64,000 nt of DNA from Maritimibacter fusiformis (GTDB lineage: Bacteria; Pseudomonadota; Alphaproteobacteria; Rhodobacterales; Rhodobacteraceae): the NCBI RefSeq assembly GCF_008086115.1, contig NZ_VSIY01000017.1, positions 34,458-98,457 on the forward strand, written 5' to 3'. Of the stretch, positions 7,101 to 16,683 are shown piece after piece. Each line of letters begins with the position of its first letter. The stretch's first letter is position 1. The notes below the pieces were generated by a model. That model saw nothing but the letters and a program-made list of their open reading frames with translations, was not told the origin of the DNA and searched no databases. Made by a program: the position numbers and the translations under genes.

Positions 7101-9884
7101 ATGACTGAACAACTGAAGATGGATGGCGGCAAGAACGGCGGGCCGGTCGAATGCCTGGGTATGACGTTCCCGAACGATGATGCACGCCGCGAGCACTTCC
7201 TGAAGCTCCTGGCCGAGAAGCTGAACGAGCCTGAGTTCCGTTCGATTGCGGGCTTTCCAGATGCGGACGACGCATCAATTCTAGAGCTATCGGATCCCCC
7301 GTACTACACCGCTTGTCCAAATCCTTTTGTCGAGCAATTCATCCAGACGGTGGGACGGCCGCACTCTACGGACGAGGACTACTCGAGCCTCCCATTCATA
7401 GCTGATGTGAAGGAGGGAAAGAATGATCCGATCTACAACGCGCATAGTTATCACACCAAGGTTCCGCACAAAGCAGTAATGCGCTACTTGCTGCATTATA
7501 CAAAGCCGGGTGATCTCATTCTGGACGCCTTTTGCGGAACCGGGATGACTGGTGTTGCGGCCCAACTTTGCGGAGATCGTTCAGTTCTTCAGTCGATGGG
7601 TTACCAAGTTCTTGATGATGGTACAGTCTTGGAACAGCAAGACGAAGATGGTCAAAAGAAGTGGCGACCAGTTTCTCAACTAGGTGCGAGAAACGCGATC
7701 CTTTGTGACCTATCTCCGGCTGCCACCTTCATCGCATCCAACTATAACAAACCTCTTGATCGCAATGAATTCACTCGTGCGTCGAATAAGCTGTTGGCAA
7801 AAGTGAATAATGAGCTGGGTTGGATGTACGAAACCAGCCACGGAGACAACGGTCCAAAAGGTAAGATCAATTATGTCGTTTGGTCTGATGTGTTTTTGTG
7901 TCCTGAGTGTTCTGAGGAAATGGTCTTCTGGGACGTCGCGGTTGATAGGGAAATCGGAAAAATTCATGATAAATTCAACTGCCCTCACTGCTCTTCGGAA
8001 CTGGACAAACGCTCTGTAGAGCGCGCTTGGCTATCGTCGCTAGACCCTCATACTGACGAACCTATTCGTCAACCAAAACAGGCCCCTGTGTTGATTAACT
8101 ATAGCGTTGGTACGCGCCGGTTTGAGAAAGTACCCGATGCGAACGACTTTGAGAACTTTAGAAAAATTGAGGAATACGAGCTTTCCTATTGGGTGCCGGT
8201 AGATGAAGTACAAGATGGTGACAAAACAGGTGAGCCAAAGCGACTTGGTATTACGAGGGCGCACCACTTCTATTCCAAAAGTAGTTTGGCTTGGCTAGCG
8301 GCTTTGCGGTCTCATGCGGGAAGACTAGACCACCGTTTTCTGGTAACGTATTCAATGCTCAATACTCTGAGCAAAATGTATCGTTATGTCGTCAAGAAGC
8401 CTGATTACAAAGGGCAAGGTGGAGGAATCCTGAGCGGTACGCTTTACATCCCTTCCCTAAATCGTGGACTTAGCGTCACTTCATCCTTCAAGAGAGGCGC
8501 GTCGCGGCTATCAGCTATTTTCGACGAGCGCAGACCTCGGAGCTCCATAATTACAACGGAATCGGCAGGGGCGCTTCGTGCCCCTGATAACTCTGTGGAC
8601 TACATTTTTATCGATCCTCCGTTTGGAGCGAACATAATGTACTCGGAGTTGAATTTTCTCTGGGAGGCGTGGCTAAAAGTACGAACGAGTCCAGAAGAAG
8701 AGGCGATTGAAAATAGATCGCAAGGCAAGAATCTGGATGCCTATCGCTCACTCATGATAAAATGCTTCCGTGAAGCTTTCCGTGTGCTAAAACCCGGTCG
8801 CTGGATGACGGTTGAATTTTCCAACACCAAGGCCTCCGTTTGGAATGCAATTCAGTCAGCGTTGCAGGAAGCCGGCTTTGTTGTTGCCAACGTGGCGGCG
8901 CTCGATAAGAAGCAGGGAAGCTTTAACGCGATAAATAACAAGACTTCAGTCAAGCAAGACCTTGTTATTTCAGCTTACAAGCCAAGCGAAGATCTTGAAC
9001 GGAAATTCGACGCTGGCGAGAATGGCGAGAAGACAGCGTGGGACTTTGTGGAGTCACACCTTCGCCATCTTCCTGTTTTTAAGGCTCAAAACGGATTGAT
9101 GGAGTTTGTCACTGAGAGAGATCCAAGAATCCTTTTTGACCGGATGGTGGCTTGGTTTGTAAGGCACAATGAGACAATTCCCTTGTCGAGCCAAGAGTTC
9201 CAAGAAGGAGTGCGCCAACGGTTCTACGAGCGTGATGGAATGTTTTTCCTCGCTGATCAGGTTGCGGAGTATGATCGGAAGCGGTCAAAATATGAACAAC
9301 CTCCGCAGATTGAGATGTTCGTTTCCGATGAGCGCTCGGCGATTGACTGGATTAGCGACTTTCTCAGAAAACGCCCGTCGACCTACCAAGAAATTCATCC
9401 GGAGTTTATGGCACAGCTAGGTGCCGGCTGGAAAAAGCACGAAGAGAAGCCGGAGCTTTCGGCGTTGCTCGAAGACAACTTCCTGCGCTTCGACGGCAAC
9501 GGCGACGTGCCGAGCCAGATCCACAGCTATCTCTCGACCAACTTCAAGGATCTCCGGGGTCTTGAGAAGGAAGACCCGCGCCTGAAGGCTAAGGCGAAGG
9601 ACCGCTGGTATGTGCCCGATCCGAACAAGGCGAAGGATCTGGAACAAAAACGCGAACGGTCGTTGCTGAAAGAGTTCGAAGCCTACAAGACCGCGAACAA
9701 GCGCCAGCTCAAGGAGTCGCGCCTCGAGGTCTTGCGGGCCGGCTTCAAGACGGCCTGGGCTGCGAAGGACTACAATACGATCATTGGTATAGCCGAGAAG
9801 CTGCCGGACGAGACGCTACAAGAGGATGAAAAGCTCCTGCTCTGGTACGACCAGGCGCTGACCCGTACGGAGGCTGATGCGTGA
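7101..9884 (+). CDS. pglXI: BREX type 3 adenine-specific DNA methyltransferase PglXI
   Basis: A 927-residue methyltransferase. The SAM-binding motif LDAFCGTGMTG lies near residue 141 and the catalytic DPPFG near residue 505. Between them is an inserted segment with two cysteine pairs, CPEC (about 267-270) and CPHC (about 294-297), a likely zinc ribbon. The N-terminal motif ELSDPPYYTACPNPF and the motif order fit the DUF1156-like methylases called PglXI in BREX type 3. It is expected to mark self DNA at one adenine per recognition site; the target cannot be read from sequence. The middle of the gene (roughly 7270-9400) is clearly more AT-rich than both ends and than its neighbours, a sign of cassette exchange. 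Its stop overlaps the helicase start (GTGA). Confidence 0.9.
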   Translation: MTEQLKMDGGKNGGPVECLGMTFPNDDARREHFLKLLAEKLNEPEFRSIAGFPDADDASILELSDPPYYTACPNPFVEQFIQTVGRPHSTDEDYSSLPFIADVKEGKNDPIYNAHSYHTKVPHKAVMRYLLHYTKPGDLILDAFCGTGMTGVAAQLCGDRSVLQSMGYQVLDDGTVLEQQDEDGQKKWRPVSQLGARNAILCDLSPAATFIASNYNKPLDRNEFTRASNKLLAKVNNELGWMYETSHGDNGPKGKINYVVWSDVFLCPECSEEMVFWDVAVDREIGKIHDKFNCPHCSSELDKRSVERAWLSSLDPHTDEPIRQPKQAPVLINYSVGTRRFEKVPDANDFENFRKIEEYELSYWVPVDEVQDGDKTGEPKRLGITRAHHFYSKSSLAWLAALRSHAGRLDHRFLVTYSMLNTLSKMYRYVVKKPDYKGQGGGILSGTLYIPSLNRGLSVTSSFKRGASRLSAIFDERRPRSSIITTESAGALRAPDNSVDYIFIDPPFGANIMYSELNFLWEAWLKVRTSPEEEAIENRSQGKNLDAYRSLMIKCFREAFRVLKPGRWMTVEFSNTKASVWNAIQSALQEAGFVVANVAALDKKQGSFNAINNKTSVKQDLVISAYKPSEDLERKFDAGENGEKTAWDFVESHLRHLPVFKAQNGLMEFVTERDPRILFDRMVAWFVRHNETIPLSSQEFQEGVRQRFYERDGMFFLADQVAEYDRKRSKYEQPPQIEMFVSDERSAIDWISDFLRKRPSTYQEIHPEFMAQLGAGWKKHEEKPELSALLEDNFLRFDGNGDVPSQIHSYLSTNFKDLRGLEKEDPRLKAKAKDRWYVPDPNKAKDLEQKRERSLLKEFEAYKTANKRQLKESRLEVLRAGFKTAWAAKDYNTIIGIAEKLPDETLQEDEKLLLWYDQALTRTEADA

Positions 9885-12694
9885 CGCATGGCTCTCAAGA
9901 CTTTGGCATTGGCGCGTGGTGCTGGCATGAACGACATGCCGCACCCTGCCGCGTCGTGGACCGGGAGGAGATGTGGGGCGAAACCGCATACCGCGTCTGG
10001 CTCCCGGGCAAGGATGCCGTTGTCCGTGCCAGGTCTCGGGAGCTAGGGCCACTCGACGCTGTCCGAACGACAGTCGACCAGATCCTGCATACGGCCGCCG
10101 CGGCAAAGCTCCTGGATGCGCTGGAAGACAATCTGCTTCTGGCGCCGATCCAGTCGAGCGTCGTTCCTTTGCCGCATCAGCTCTACGCCCTGAACCGCGC
10201 CATGAGCCGGGATCGGATTCGTTATCTGCTTGCGGATGAGGTGGGGCTCGGCAAGACCATCGAAGCCGGTCTGATCCTTCGGGAGTTGAAGCTTCGCGGC
10301 ATGGCCAAGCGGATCCTTGTTGTCGCGCCCAAGGGTCTTGTGCGGCAATGGCAGGCCGAGATGCGCCTGCACTTTGGTGAAAACTTTCAGTTCATCGAGC
10401 CGTCAGAGCTTTCGGCATACCGTCAGTTCCGCGATGATGAGGAGAATCTCTGGCGGCTGCACGATCAGGCGATCTGTTCGCTGGATTCCGTGAAGCCACT
10501 CGAAGGGCGGCGCGGATGGAGCGCGGAGCAACTCAGCACCTACAACCGTGAACGGTTCGAAGACCTGATCTCGGCCAACTGGGACCTTGTGATCATTGAC
10601 GAGGCTCACCGAATGGGAGGCAGCACGGATCAGGTTGCACGGTACAAGTTGGGCGCGGCACTTGCCGAGGCCGCCCCGTACCTTCTCCTTCTGTCGGCAA
10701 CGCCCCACCAAGGCAAAACGGATCAATTCCACCGTCTGATGCAGCTGCTGGATCGGGACTCTTTCCCCGATGAGAACAGCGTCTCGAGCGACCGCGTGCG
10801 CCCGTTCGTTGTGCGGACAGAGAAGAGGCTTGCGATCGATGCTGAAGGCAAGCCTCTGTTCAAGCCACGAATGACCCGCATTCAGGCTGTCGCCTGGCTT
10901 GGCCGACACAAAGCACAGCAAGGGTTGTACGAAGCGATCACTGAGTATGTTCGCCACGGCTATAACCAAGCCATGGCATCGAAGCAGCGGCACATCGGCT
11001 TCTTGATGATCCTTATGCAGCGTTTGGTGACGTCCAGCACCGCAGCTATCCGCGCAACCTTGGAAAAGCGCCTCCTCGCTCTGGACGACGACCAGCGACA
11101 GCTTCAGCTCTTTTCCACCGAAGGTGTCGGAGACTGGCATGAGCTAACGGGTGATGACCAGATCGATATCGCCGTGGCCTTCGATGCCTTGGATGACGAG
11201 CGAAAAGACGTTGAGGCACTCTTGTTCCTCGCTCGTGAGACAGAAGCGCAAGGAACAGACGCAAAAGCCGAAGCACTCCTTGAGCAGATCTACAAGATTC
11301 AGCAGGAGGAAAACGATCCTGAACTCAAGGTTCTGGTTTTCACCGAGTTTGTTCCGACCCAGGCCATGCTCGCGGAATTTCTCGAAAGCAGGGGGTTCTC
11401 GGTTGCAACGCTCAATGGGAGCATGGACCTTGAGGCGCGTGGCCGCGCGCAGCGGGCATTCTCGAAGGATGTGCGTATCCTGATCTCGACGGACGCTGGC
11501 GGGGAGGGCCTCAATCTTCAATTCTGCCATGTCATCATCAACTTCGACATGCCGTGGAACCCGATGAGGGTCGAGCAGCGTATTGGGCGCGTGGATCGCA
11601 TTGGGCAACCGCATATTGTGCGAGCCATCAATTTCGTACTCGAAGACACCGTCGAGCATCGGGTGCGCGAAGTTCTCGAAACAAAGCTCGCTGTGATCGC
11701 CGAGGAATTCGGCGTGGACAAAGTTGCCGATGTGATGGATTCGGTCGAGGCGGAGCCACTGTTCGACGAACTCTTTGTTCAGGGGATCCAAGACCCGGCA
11801 TCGATCGAAACAGAATGCGATGCCGTTCTGACGCAGCTTCGATCCTCGTTGGCAGAGAACCGGAAGAATAGTGATCTGCTCGCCGACGGACATGAACTAG
11901 AAGCCGATGATGCGCGCAAGTGGCGAGACCATCCGGCACAGTTTTGGCTGGAGCGGGCAATCACAACTGGCCTCCCTGCGCGGGGGGGTGAAGCCAAGAA
12001 GGAAGGCGATACCTGGCGGATACGGTGGGCCGATGGCACAGAGTCATCTTCGGTGTGTTTTGATGCCCGCACCGCGGGAGATCGGCCCGAAGTAGAGTGG
12101 GTCACGCTGGAAGATCCAAGAGCGCAGGCTTTGATTGCCGATCTTCCGCGTTGCATCGCCGGTCAACCCGTCCCCGCTGTCCGCATAGCAGGCCTGCCTG
12201 ATAGTGTGAAAGGCGTTTGGTCGCTTTGGGAAGTCAGTCTGGCAGCTGACGATTTCAGCCGCCGCCGCTTCCTATCCGTTTTCGTCAATGATGAAGGGCG
12301 CGCCTTCCAACCGACGGCAAAACGCATTTGGGACGTGCTTCTGACGGAGCAGATCGAGCCGATTGCTGCGCCTCAGATCGAGGCGCCGCGCGACTGGTTC
12401 GAGAGATCGAAAGGGGCTGCGGTCACGCAAGGAGAGCGGGTGTTCTCCGATCTTGTGACAGAGCACAAGGCTCGGATCGAGGAAGAACGCGAACGCGCAC
12501 TCTATGCTTTCGAAGCTCGACACCAGGCGATTGGCAGAGTGGGGCTTCAGACTGTTCGTGATTATCGACGGAAGCGGCTGCAGAAAGAACATGAAGCTCG
12601 GATGGCGCAGCTCGATGCTGCGGCATCTTACTCGCCCGATCTCAATGCCCTCCTCGTGTTGCGAATTGGCGAAACGGTGGCTGGTGCACGATGA
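9881..12694 (+). CDS. brxHII: BREX type 3 DEAD/SNF2-type helicase BrxHII
   Basis: A 937-residue superfamily 2 helicase/translocase. Motif I is DEVGLGKT (about residue 120), motif II is DEAH (about 240), and the C-terminal RecA domain has STDAGGEGLNL and the arginine-finger motif IGRVDRIG (about 567). A helical C-terminal region follows. The arrangement matches the SNF2-like helicase BrxHII of BREX type 3. The start is GTG at 9881, overlapping the pglXI stop, with GGAGG 7 bases upstream. It overlaps pglZ by 4 bases at its end. Role in defence is inferred from the family: ATP-driven movement along DNA, possibly remodelling phage DNA or the BREX complex. Confidence 0.9.
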   Translation: MTHGSQDFGIGAWCWHERHAAPCRVVDREEMWGETAYRVWLPGKDAVVRARSRELGPLDAVRTTVDQILHTAAAAKLLDALEDNLLLAPIQSSVVPLPHQLYALNRAMSRDRIRYLLADEVGLGKTIEAGLILRELKLRGMAKRILVVAPKGLVRQWQAEMRLHFGENFQFIEPSELSAYRQFRDDEENLWRLHDQAICSLDSVKPLEGRRGWSAEQLSTYNRERFEDLISANWDLVIIDEAHRMGGSTDQVARYKLGAALAEAAPYLLLLSATPHQGKTDQFHRLMQLLDRDSFPDENSVSSDRVRPFVVRTEKRLAIDAEGKPLFKPRMTRIQAVAWLGRHKAQQGLYEAITEYVRHGYNQAMASKQRHIGFLMILMQRLVTSSTAAIRATLEKRLLALDDDQRQLQLFSTEGVGDWHELTGDDQIDIAVAFDALDDERKDVEALLFLARETEAQGTDAKAEALLEQIYKIQQEENDPELKVLVFTEFVPTQAMLAEFLESRGFSVATLNGSMDLEARGRAQRAFSKDVRILISTDAGGEGLNLQFCHVIINFDMPWNPMRVEQRIGRVDRIGQPHIVRAINFVLEDTVEHRVREVLETKLAVIAEEFGVDKVADVMDSVEAEPLFDELFVQGIQDPASIETECDAVLTQLRSSLAENRKNSDLLADGHELEADDARKWRDHPAQFWLERAITTGLPARGGEAKKEGDTWRIRWADGTESSSVCFDARTAGDRPEVEWVTLEDPRAQALIADLPRCIAGQPVPAVRIAGLPDSVKGVWSLWEVSLAADDFSRRRFLSVFVNDEGRAFQPTAKRIWDVLLTEQIEPIAAPQIEAPRDWFERSKGAAVTQGERVFSDLVTEHKARIEEERERALYAFEARHQAIGRVGLQTVRDYRRKRLQKEHEARMAQLDAAASYSPDLNALLVLRIGETVAGAR

Positions 12695-14715
12695 GTATTT
12701 GGGCCGATCGTATCCTGCGGGAGTTTCCCGCAGATCTGTCTCGCTTCTGGATCGCCTTGGATCCGGATGGCCTGCTCTTGGATGAGACCATTCTGCTCGG
12801 GCTCCGCGAACGCGATTTTGAGGTTCTCCCGTTCGAAGATTCTGTTTCGTTTAGAACCGAGTATGAAGAGCGTTATCGATCCGCATGGGATGTGGGTCAG
12901 AAAGGCACCGCGAAGGCGCTCATCCTGCAGTGGCGGGGCGCGGACATCAATTCCATCCCTTGGGACTACATCAGGGCAGCACGACAAGTCAGCCTGAGCT
13001 TGGCTGATCTTTTCCCCAATCTGAATTATGGTGTCGTCCGCAAGCTTGACGCTGAACACCATGAAGGGCTGTTCCAAGCCTACCAGAAGCATGTGACGCA
13101 GCTGCTCGGTGAGGCTGAGACCAAGAATTTTGTCCTCACGCACATCTTCAGGCTTAGCCCTTATCTGCTGAATCGACCGGAGGATTTCTGGCGAGAAGCT
13201 CTGCGGCTTCACTATCGCGGGGCTGGCCTTCCCAGCCTATTTGCAAACCATGTCGCAACCGTTCTTCGGGACACATCTCTTGGAAGTCTTCCGATTAGTG
13301 AACTGCTCGCCTCAAAACCCTTTATGCTCCGCGCAATACAGGAATCTTGGGCGCGTTTCGTCGCAAAATATGGCGTTGAACCTGATGCCCGCGGCAGGGA
13401 TCAGGAGCCGGTCGAAGGCCATGCGTATGACGTGCCATTTGATCACCCCGACGTAAGGGTGATCATAGATACCATGTTCCTCGAGGGAGCCCTTCAGCCT
13501 ATTGAGGCAAGTGTCCGTCCTGAGCACCTTCCCGATTGGATACAGGTTGGTCTGATAGATGACCCTCAGGCACTTGCGCATCTGGTGTCGGAGGGAGCGA
13601 AAAGGAACGTGGCGAGTCTACCCTCGGAGGGGGCGTCGCATCGAGATTGGGTAGAGGCGGCGCGCCGCCTTGGAGAACTCATCTACCGCTTCAACGAACT
13701 GAAAGCGGCGGACGCAGATAACCTGCAGGGGCAGCTCCAGAGTTTGCAAAGAGAGGCCGATGCCCGCCTCAAGGATTGGGTGCTTCAGCATTTTGCCGAC
13801 TTGCCGTCCCTACCCGTCGCAAAAGCGCCGGTGATGGTACATCACGTGCCGCGCTATCTCGCGATGCGCAGGGGCTTTGGCGAAGATCGAATTGCTCTTC
13901 TTGTCTTTGATGGTTTGGCATTGGACCAGTGGGCCCAGATCAGGGACCACCTGTCGACCAAGCTTCCCGACTTTTCCGCCGACGAGGGCGGCTGCTTTGC
14001 GTGGCTGCCGACTCTGACGTCAATCTCTCGCCAGGCGCTCTTTTCGGGCCTCAAGCCACGGGAGTTTCAAGGCTCAATGGATTCGACGGCACAAGAGTCG
14101 TCTCTCTGGACGAAGTTCTGGCAGGAAAACGGCCTCCGGAAGCCAGAGGTCGTTTTCCAGAAGGGGCTCAAACGTTCCGACCAATTGGCTCTACTCGAGG
14201 ACGTACTTTCAAAGCCGACGACCAAGGTTGCGGGCCTCGTCGTTGATATGGTCGATGAAATTGTCCACGGAGCAATGCTTGGGAAACGCGGGATTGCTGG
14301 CCAAATTCGCGAGTGGTGCGATACCGGCTTCATTGAAAAGCTGTTTCTCATGCTTGCTCAGCACGGCTATCATATCTACCTGACTGCGGACCATGGCAAT
14401 GTTGACGCCGACGGCATTGGACGGCTCAGCCAGGGCGTTGTCTCCGAGATGAAGGGTGAGCGCGTCAGGGCCTATCGCAGCGAGGACCTTGCTGCATCCG
14501 TCCCGCCCGATATCGATGCATTTCAGTTTAGCGGTCCAGGGCTTCCGTCCGACTTCTTGCCAGTTTACGCGAATGAACGCGGCGCGTTTGTGCCAAGAGG
14601 GAACAAGATCGTTGCTCATGGAGGAATGGCGTTAGAGGAACTGGTTGTGCCGTTTGTGAAGATAAGAATGAAGAAAGAAGAACATGCGACCGACAGCACC
14701 TCAGATAGGATTTGA
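12691..14715 (+). CDS. pglZ: BREX alkaline-phosphatase-superfamily protein PglZ
   Basis: A 674-residue protein, the signature component shared by all BREX types. The C-terminal half has the alkaline-phosphatase-like metal motifs: LLVFDGLALDQW (around residue 405) and TADHGNVDADG (around 565), followed by a histidine in VAHGGMALEE near the end. PglZ proteins have been reported to act as metal-dependent nucleases or phosphodiesterases. The ATG overlaps the brxHII stop (ATGA), and the gene runs 32 bases into brxA. The length is somewhat below many type 1 PglZ proteins but normal for type 3. Confidence 0.92.
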   Translation: MSIWADRILREFPADLSRFWIALDPDGLLLDETILLGLRERDFEVLPFEDSVSFRTEYEERYRSAWDVGQKGTAKALILQWRGADINSIPWDYIRAARQVSLSLADLFPNLNYGVVRKLDAEHHEGLFQAYQKHVTQLLGEAETKNFVLTHIFRLSPYLLNRPEDFWREALRLHYRGAGLPSLFANHVATVLRDTSLGSLPISELLASKPFMLRAIQESWARFVAKYGVEPDARGRDQEPVEGHAYDVPFDHPDVRVIIDTMFLEGALQPIEASVRPEHLPDWIQVGLIDDPQALAHLVSEGAKRNVASLPSEGASHRDWVEAARRLGELIYRFNELKAADADNLQGQLQSLQREADARLKDWVLQHFADLPSLPVAKAPVMVHHVPRYLAMRRGFGEDRIALLVFDGLALDQWAQIRDHLSTKLPDFSADEGGCFAWLPTLTSISRQALFSGLKPREFQGSMDSTAQESSLWTKFWQENGLRKPEVVFQKGLKRSDQLALLEDVLSKPTTKVAGLVVDMVDEIVHGAMLGKRGIAGQIREWCDTGFIEKLFLMLAQHGYHIYLTADHGNVDADGIGRLSQGVVSEMKGERVRAYRSEDLAASVPPDIDAFQFSGPGLPSDFLPVYANERGAFVPRGNKIVAHGGMALEELVVPFVKIRMKKEEHATDSTSDRI

Positions 14716-15400
14716 CCGCTTCATCCGCCTCGAGTGGGCGAAAAAAGCGCTGGAAGTCAGGGCCGGTCTCGCTGACATCAGCGAGCTCGATGCTCTGTTG
14801 GATGAAGCCCATTCAGGGCCTGCGGCTAGGAAAAAGACCAGAACTGTACTGAACCGCCTTTGGTTAGAGCCGCGAAAGGATCTGGAGCCTTTTGCTCAAC
14901 GCGGCGTGGAACTGTTCCAATCGGCGCCATCTACCTCGCCGGCGGCCCTGACATGGGGCATGGCTATCGTGACATATCCCTTCTTCGCCAAAGTGGCCGA
15001 GATTGTTGGCAGATTGACTTCGCTTCAAGGCGACTGCACGACCGCTGAAGTGCATCGTCGGATGGCAGAAATCTATGGCGAACGTGAGGGGACCAGACGG
15101 ATGACCAATATGGTCCTTCAGTCTCAGATAGACTGGGCGCTGCTTGATCGAAGCGACAACGGCAAAACGTTAACCCGGAAGAAAGCCTGTGCATTGGAGG
15201 GATCGGACCTCGTACGTTGGATGACAACCGCCGTTTTGGAAGCCGTAGGTCGTCCTGTCGGACTCGGAACGCTAGAGGCCCAACCGGTGATTTTTCCCTT
15301 TGGCCTTGGCGACAATCTTGGCTTTGTTCTCTCATCCGCGTCTGATCTTGACCTGCGCGCGGATAGTGCCGGAAACCAGTCTGTCTCGCTCAGAGAATAG
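14684..15400 (+). CDS. brxA: BREX protein BrxA
   Basis: A 238-residue protein matching BrxA by size and position at the 3' end of a type 3 operon. It is mostly helical; visible landmarks are SGPAARKKTRTVLNRLW (about residues 45-61), a central ALTWGMAIVTYPFFAKVAEIVGRL segment, and GEREGTRRMTNMVLQS. BrxA folds like the RNA-binding antiterminator NusB and binds DNA in characterised systems; a winged-helix-like section is expected in the middle. It overlaps pglZ by 32 bases and has a purine-rich ribosome site (AGAAAGAAG). It is the last gene of the operon; a convergent fic gene ends 35 bases downstream. Confidence 0.85.
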   Translation: MRPTAPQIGFDRFIRLEWAKKALEVRAGLADISELDALLDEAHSGPAARKKTRTVLNRLWLEPRKDLEPFAQRGVELFQSAPSTSPAALTWGMAIVTYPFFAKVAEIVGRLTSLQGDCTTAEVHRRMAEIYGEREGTRRMTNMVLQSQIDWALLDRSDNGKTLTRKKACALEGSDLVRWMTTAVLEAVGRPVGLGTLEAQPVIFPFGLGDNLGFVLSSASDLDLRADSAGNQSVSLRE

Positions 15401-15435
15401 GCAACGCCTTTGGCGCTGTCTCACTTCTACGGCAA

Positions 15436-16563
15436 TCATTGTAGCTGGTTCGACGCCCGTGGATTCAGGTTCAACCAGTATCTCGTATGGCGTCGCTCAC
15501 CAGTTCGGCTGAGCGCACCTTTCTCGACTAGATCCTGCAGATCGCGGGTTGCGGTTGCGCGTGAAGTTCGGGTGATTTTGAGATAGTTGTCGGCGCTGAG
15601 GCCGCCTTTGAAACCGCCAGGGCCTTCCTGAAACATTCGAGCGATGGCCTTGGCCTGGCGTTCGTTCAAGTGGTCTCTGTGACGATCGTAGAAGTGTGCC
15701 TTGCTGATGAAGAAGCCGACGCGGTCGAGTGTTGCCTGTTGGGCCTTCAAGACAACTTCCGCGAACCAGACGAGCCAATCGGTCACGTCGAGCGTTCTTT
15801 GATGCTGCTCAAGCTGATCGTAGTATGCCTTGCGCTCCTTCTCGATGGTGAAGGCGAGCGAGATGAGGGTCGGCTGGCCAATGTTCTGCGCCAGCGACTT
15901 TTCAGCGAGGGCGCGACCCAAGCGGCCGTTGCCGTCTTCGAATGGGTGGATACTCTCGAAATAGAGGTGGCTTAGCCCTGCGCGCGTCAGCGCTGGAAGC
16001 GGCTCTGCTCCCCCCGGCCCGGTCTTGTTGAACCAATCCGCGTATCGCTCCATCTCAGGCATGACCCGCTCCGAAGGCGGCGCTTCGAAATGGATCGTGG
16101 GGCGGTCAAGGCGGCCGGAAACGATTTGCATCGCCTCGGCGTGTTGTCGGTAGGCCCCGATGGTTTCCAACCGACGGTCATGGGACAGGAGCATCCGATG
16201 CCAGCGGTACAATGTCTCATGGGTCAGCGGCTCTGCAAAACTGGAATAGACGTCGACCATCATTTCCGCGACGCCCTGTTCGCGCGGTTTGGCAGGGTAG
16301 CTGTCCGGATCGAGGCCCAGATGGCGGCGCAGCGAAGACTGGACACTGAGCCGATCAAGGATTTCACCCTCGATGGCGCTCGTCTGCATCGCTTCCTCGC
16401 TGAGCAGTTCGATGCGGAGTTGCTCGCGCTCCGGCTGGCTGACATGATGGACCGCGCCGAGGATTTCTCCGGACGACAGCAGAAACGTCTGCTCAAACGG
16501 CTCCAGAGCGGAGGCATCATACCGGAAATCCGGCCAATCGGGCAGCGTCCAGTTCCAAGCCAT
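15436..16563 (-). CDS. Fic-family AMP-transferase-like protein, self-inhibited class
   Basis: A 375-residue Fic protein. Order: an N-terminal DUF4172-like region, the inhibitory helix motif TSAIEG at residues 61-66 (S/T-x3-E-G, Glu65 expected to block ATP), the Fic core with HPFEDGNGR at 206-214 (catalytic His206), and a C-terminal winged helix (about 310-360, KITRTSRATATRDLQDLVEKG). Fic enzymes usually transfer AMP to protein hydroxyls; the target is unknown. The C-terminal DNA-binding domain and the perfect inverted repeat directly before the start suggest autoregulation. It is convergent with brxA and not part of that operon. All catalytic residues look intact. Confidence 0.9.
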   Translation of the reverse strand: MAWNWTLPDWPDFRYDASALEPFEQTFLLSSGEILGAVHHVSQPEREQLRIELLSEEAMQTSAIEGEILDRLSVQSSLRRHLGLDPDSYPAKPREQGVAEMMVDVYSSFAEPLTHETLYRWHRMLLSHDRRLETIGAYRQHAEAMQIVSGRLDRPTIHFEAPPSERVMPEMERYADWFNKTGPGGAEPLPALTRAGLSHLYFESIHPFEDGNGRLGRALAEKSLAQNIGQPTLISLAFTIEKERKAYYDQLEQHQRTLDVTDWLVWFAEVVLKAQQATLDRVGFFISKAHFYDRHRDHLNERQAKAIARMFQEGPGGFKGGLSADNYLKITRTSRATATRDLQDLVEKGALSRTGERRHTRYWLNLNPRASNQLQ

Positions 16564-16590
16564 GAGTTATAGACATCCTTTCTATAACTC
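16564..16590 (-). promoter_or_regulatory. Inverted repeat enclosing the ribosome site of the fic gene
   Basis: Read on the minus strand, GAGTTATAGA and TCTATAACTC are perfect 10-base arms around a 7-base spacer AAGGATG that holds the Shine-Dalgarno AAGGA. The right arm touches the ATG. It could be a DNA operator for the Fic winged helix or an RNA hairpin that displays or hides the ribosome site. Confidence 0.65.
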
Positions 16591-16683
16591 ACATCTAGAC
16601 CACTTCTGAGGCATAGAAGTCAACTCTATCGCTCAAAGGACCTGCGCGATGGGGTGACCCACAAACCGACGCGAGGCCTTGAG

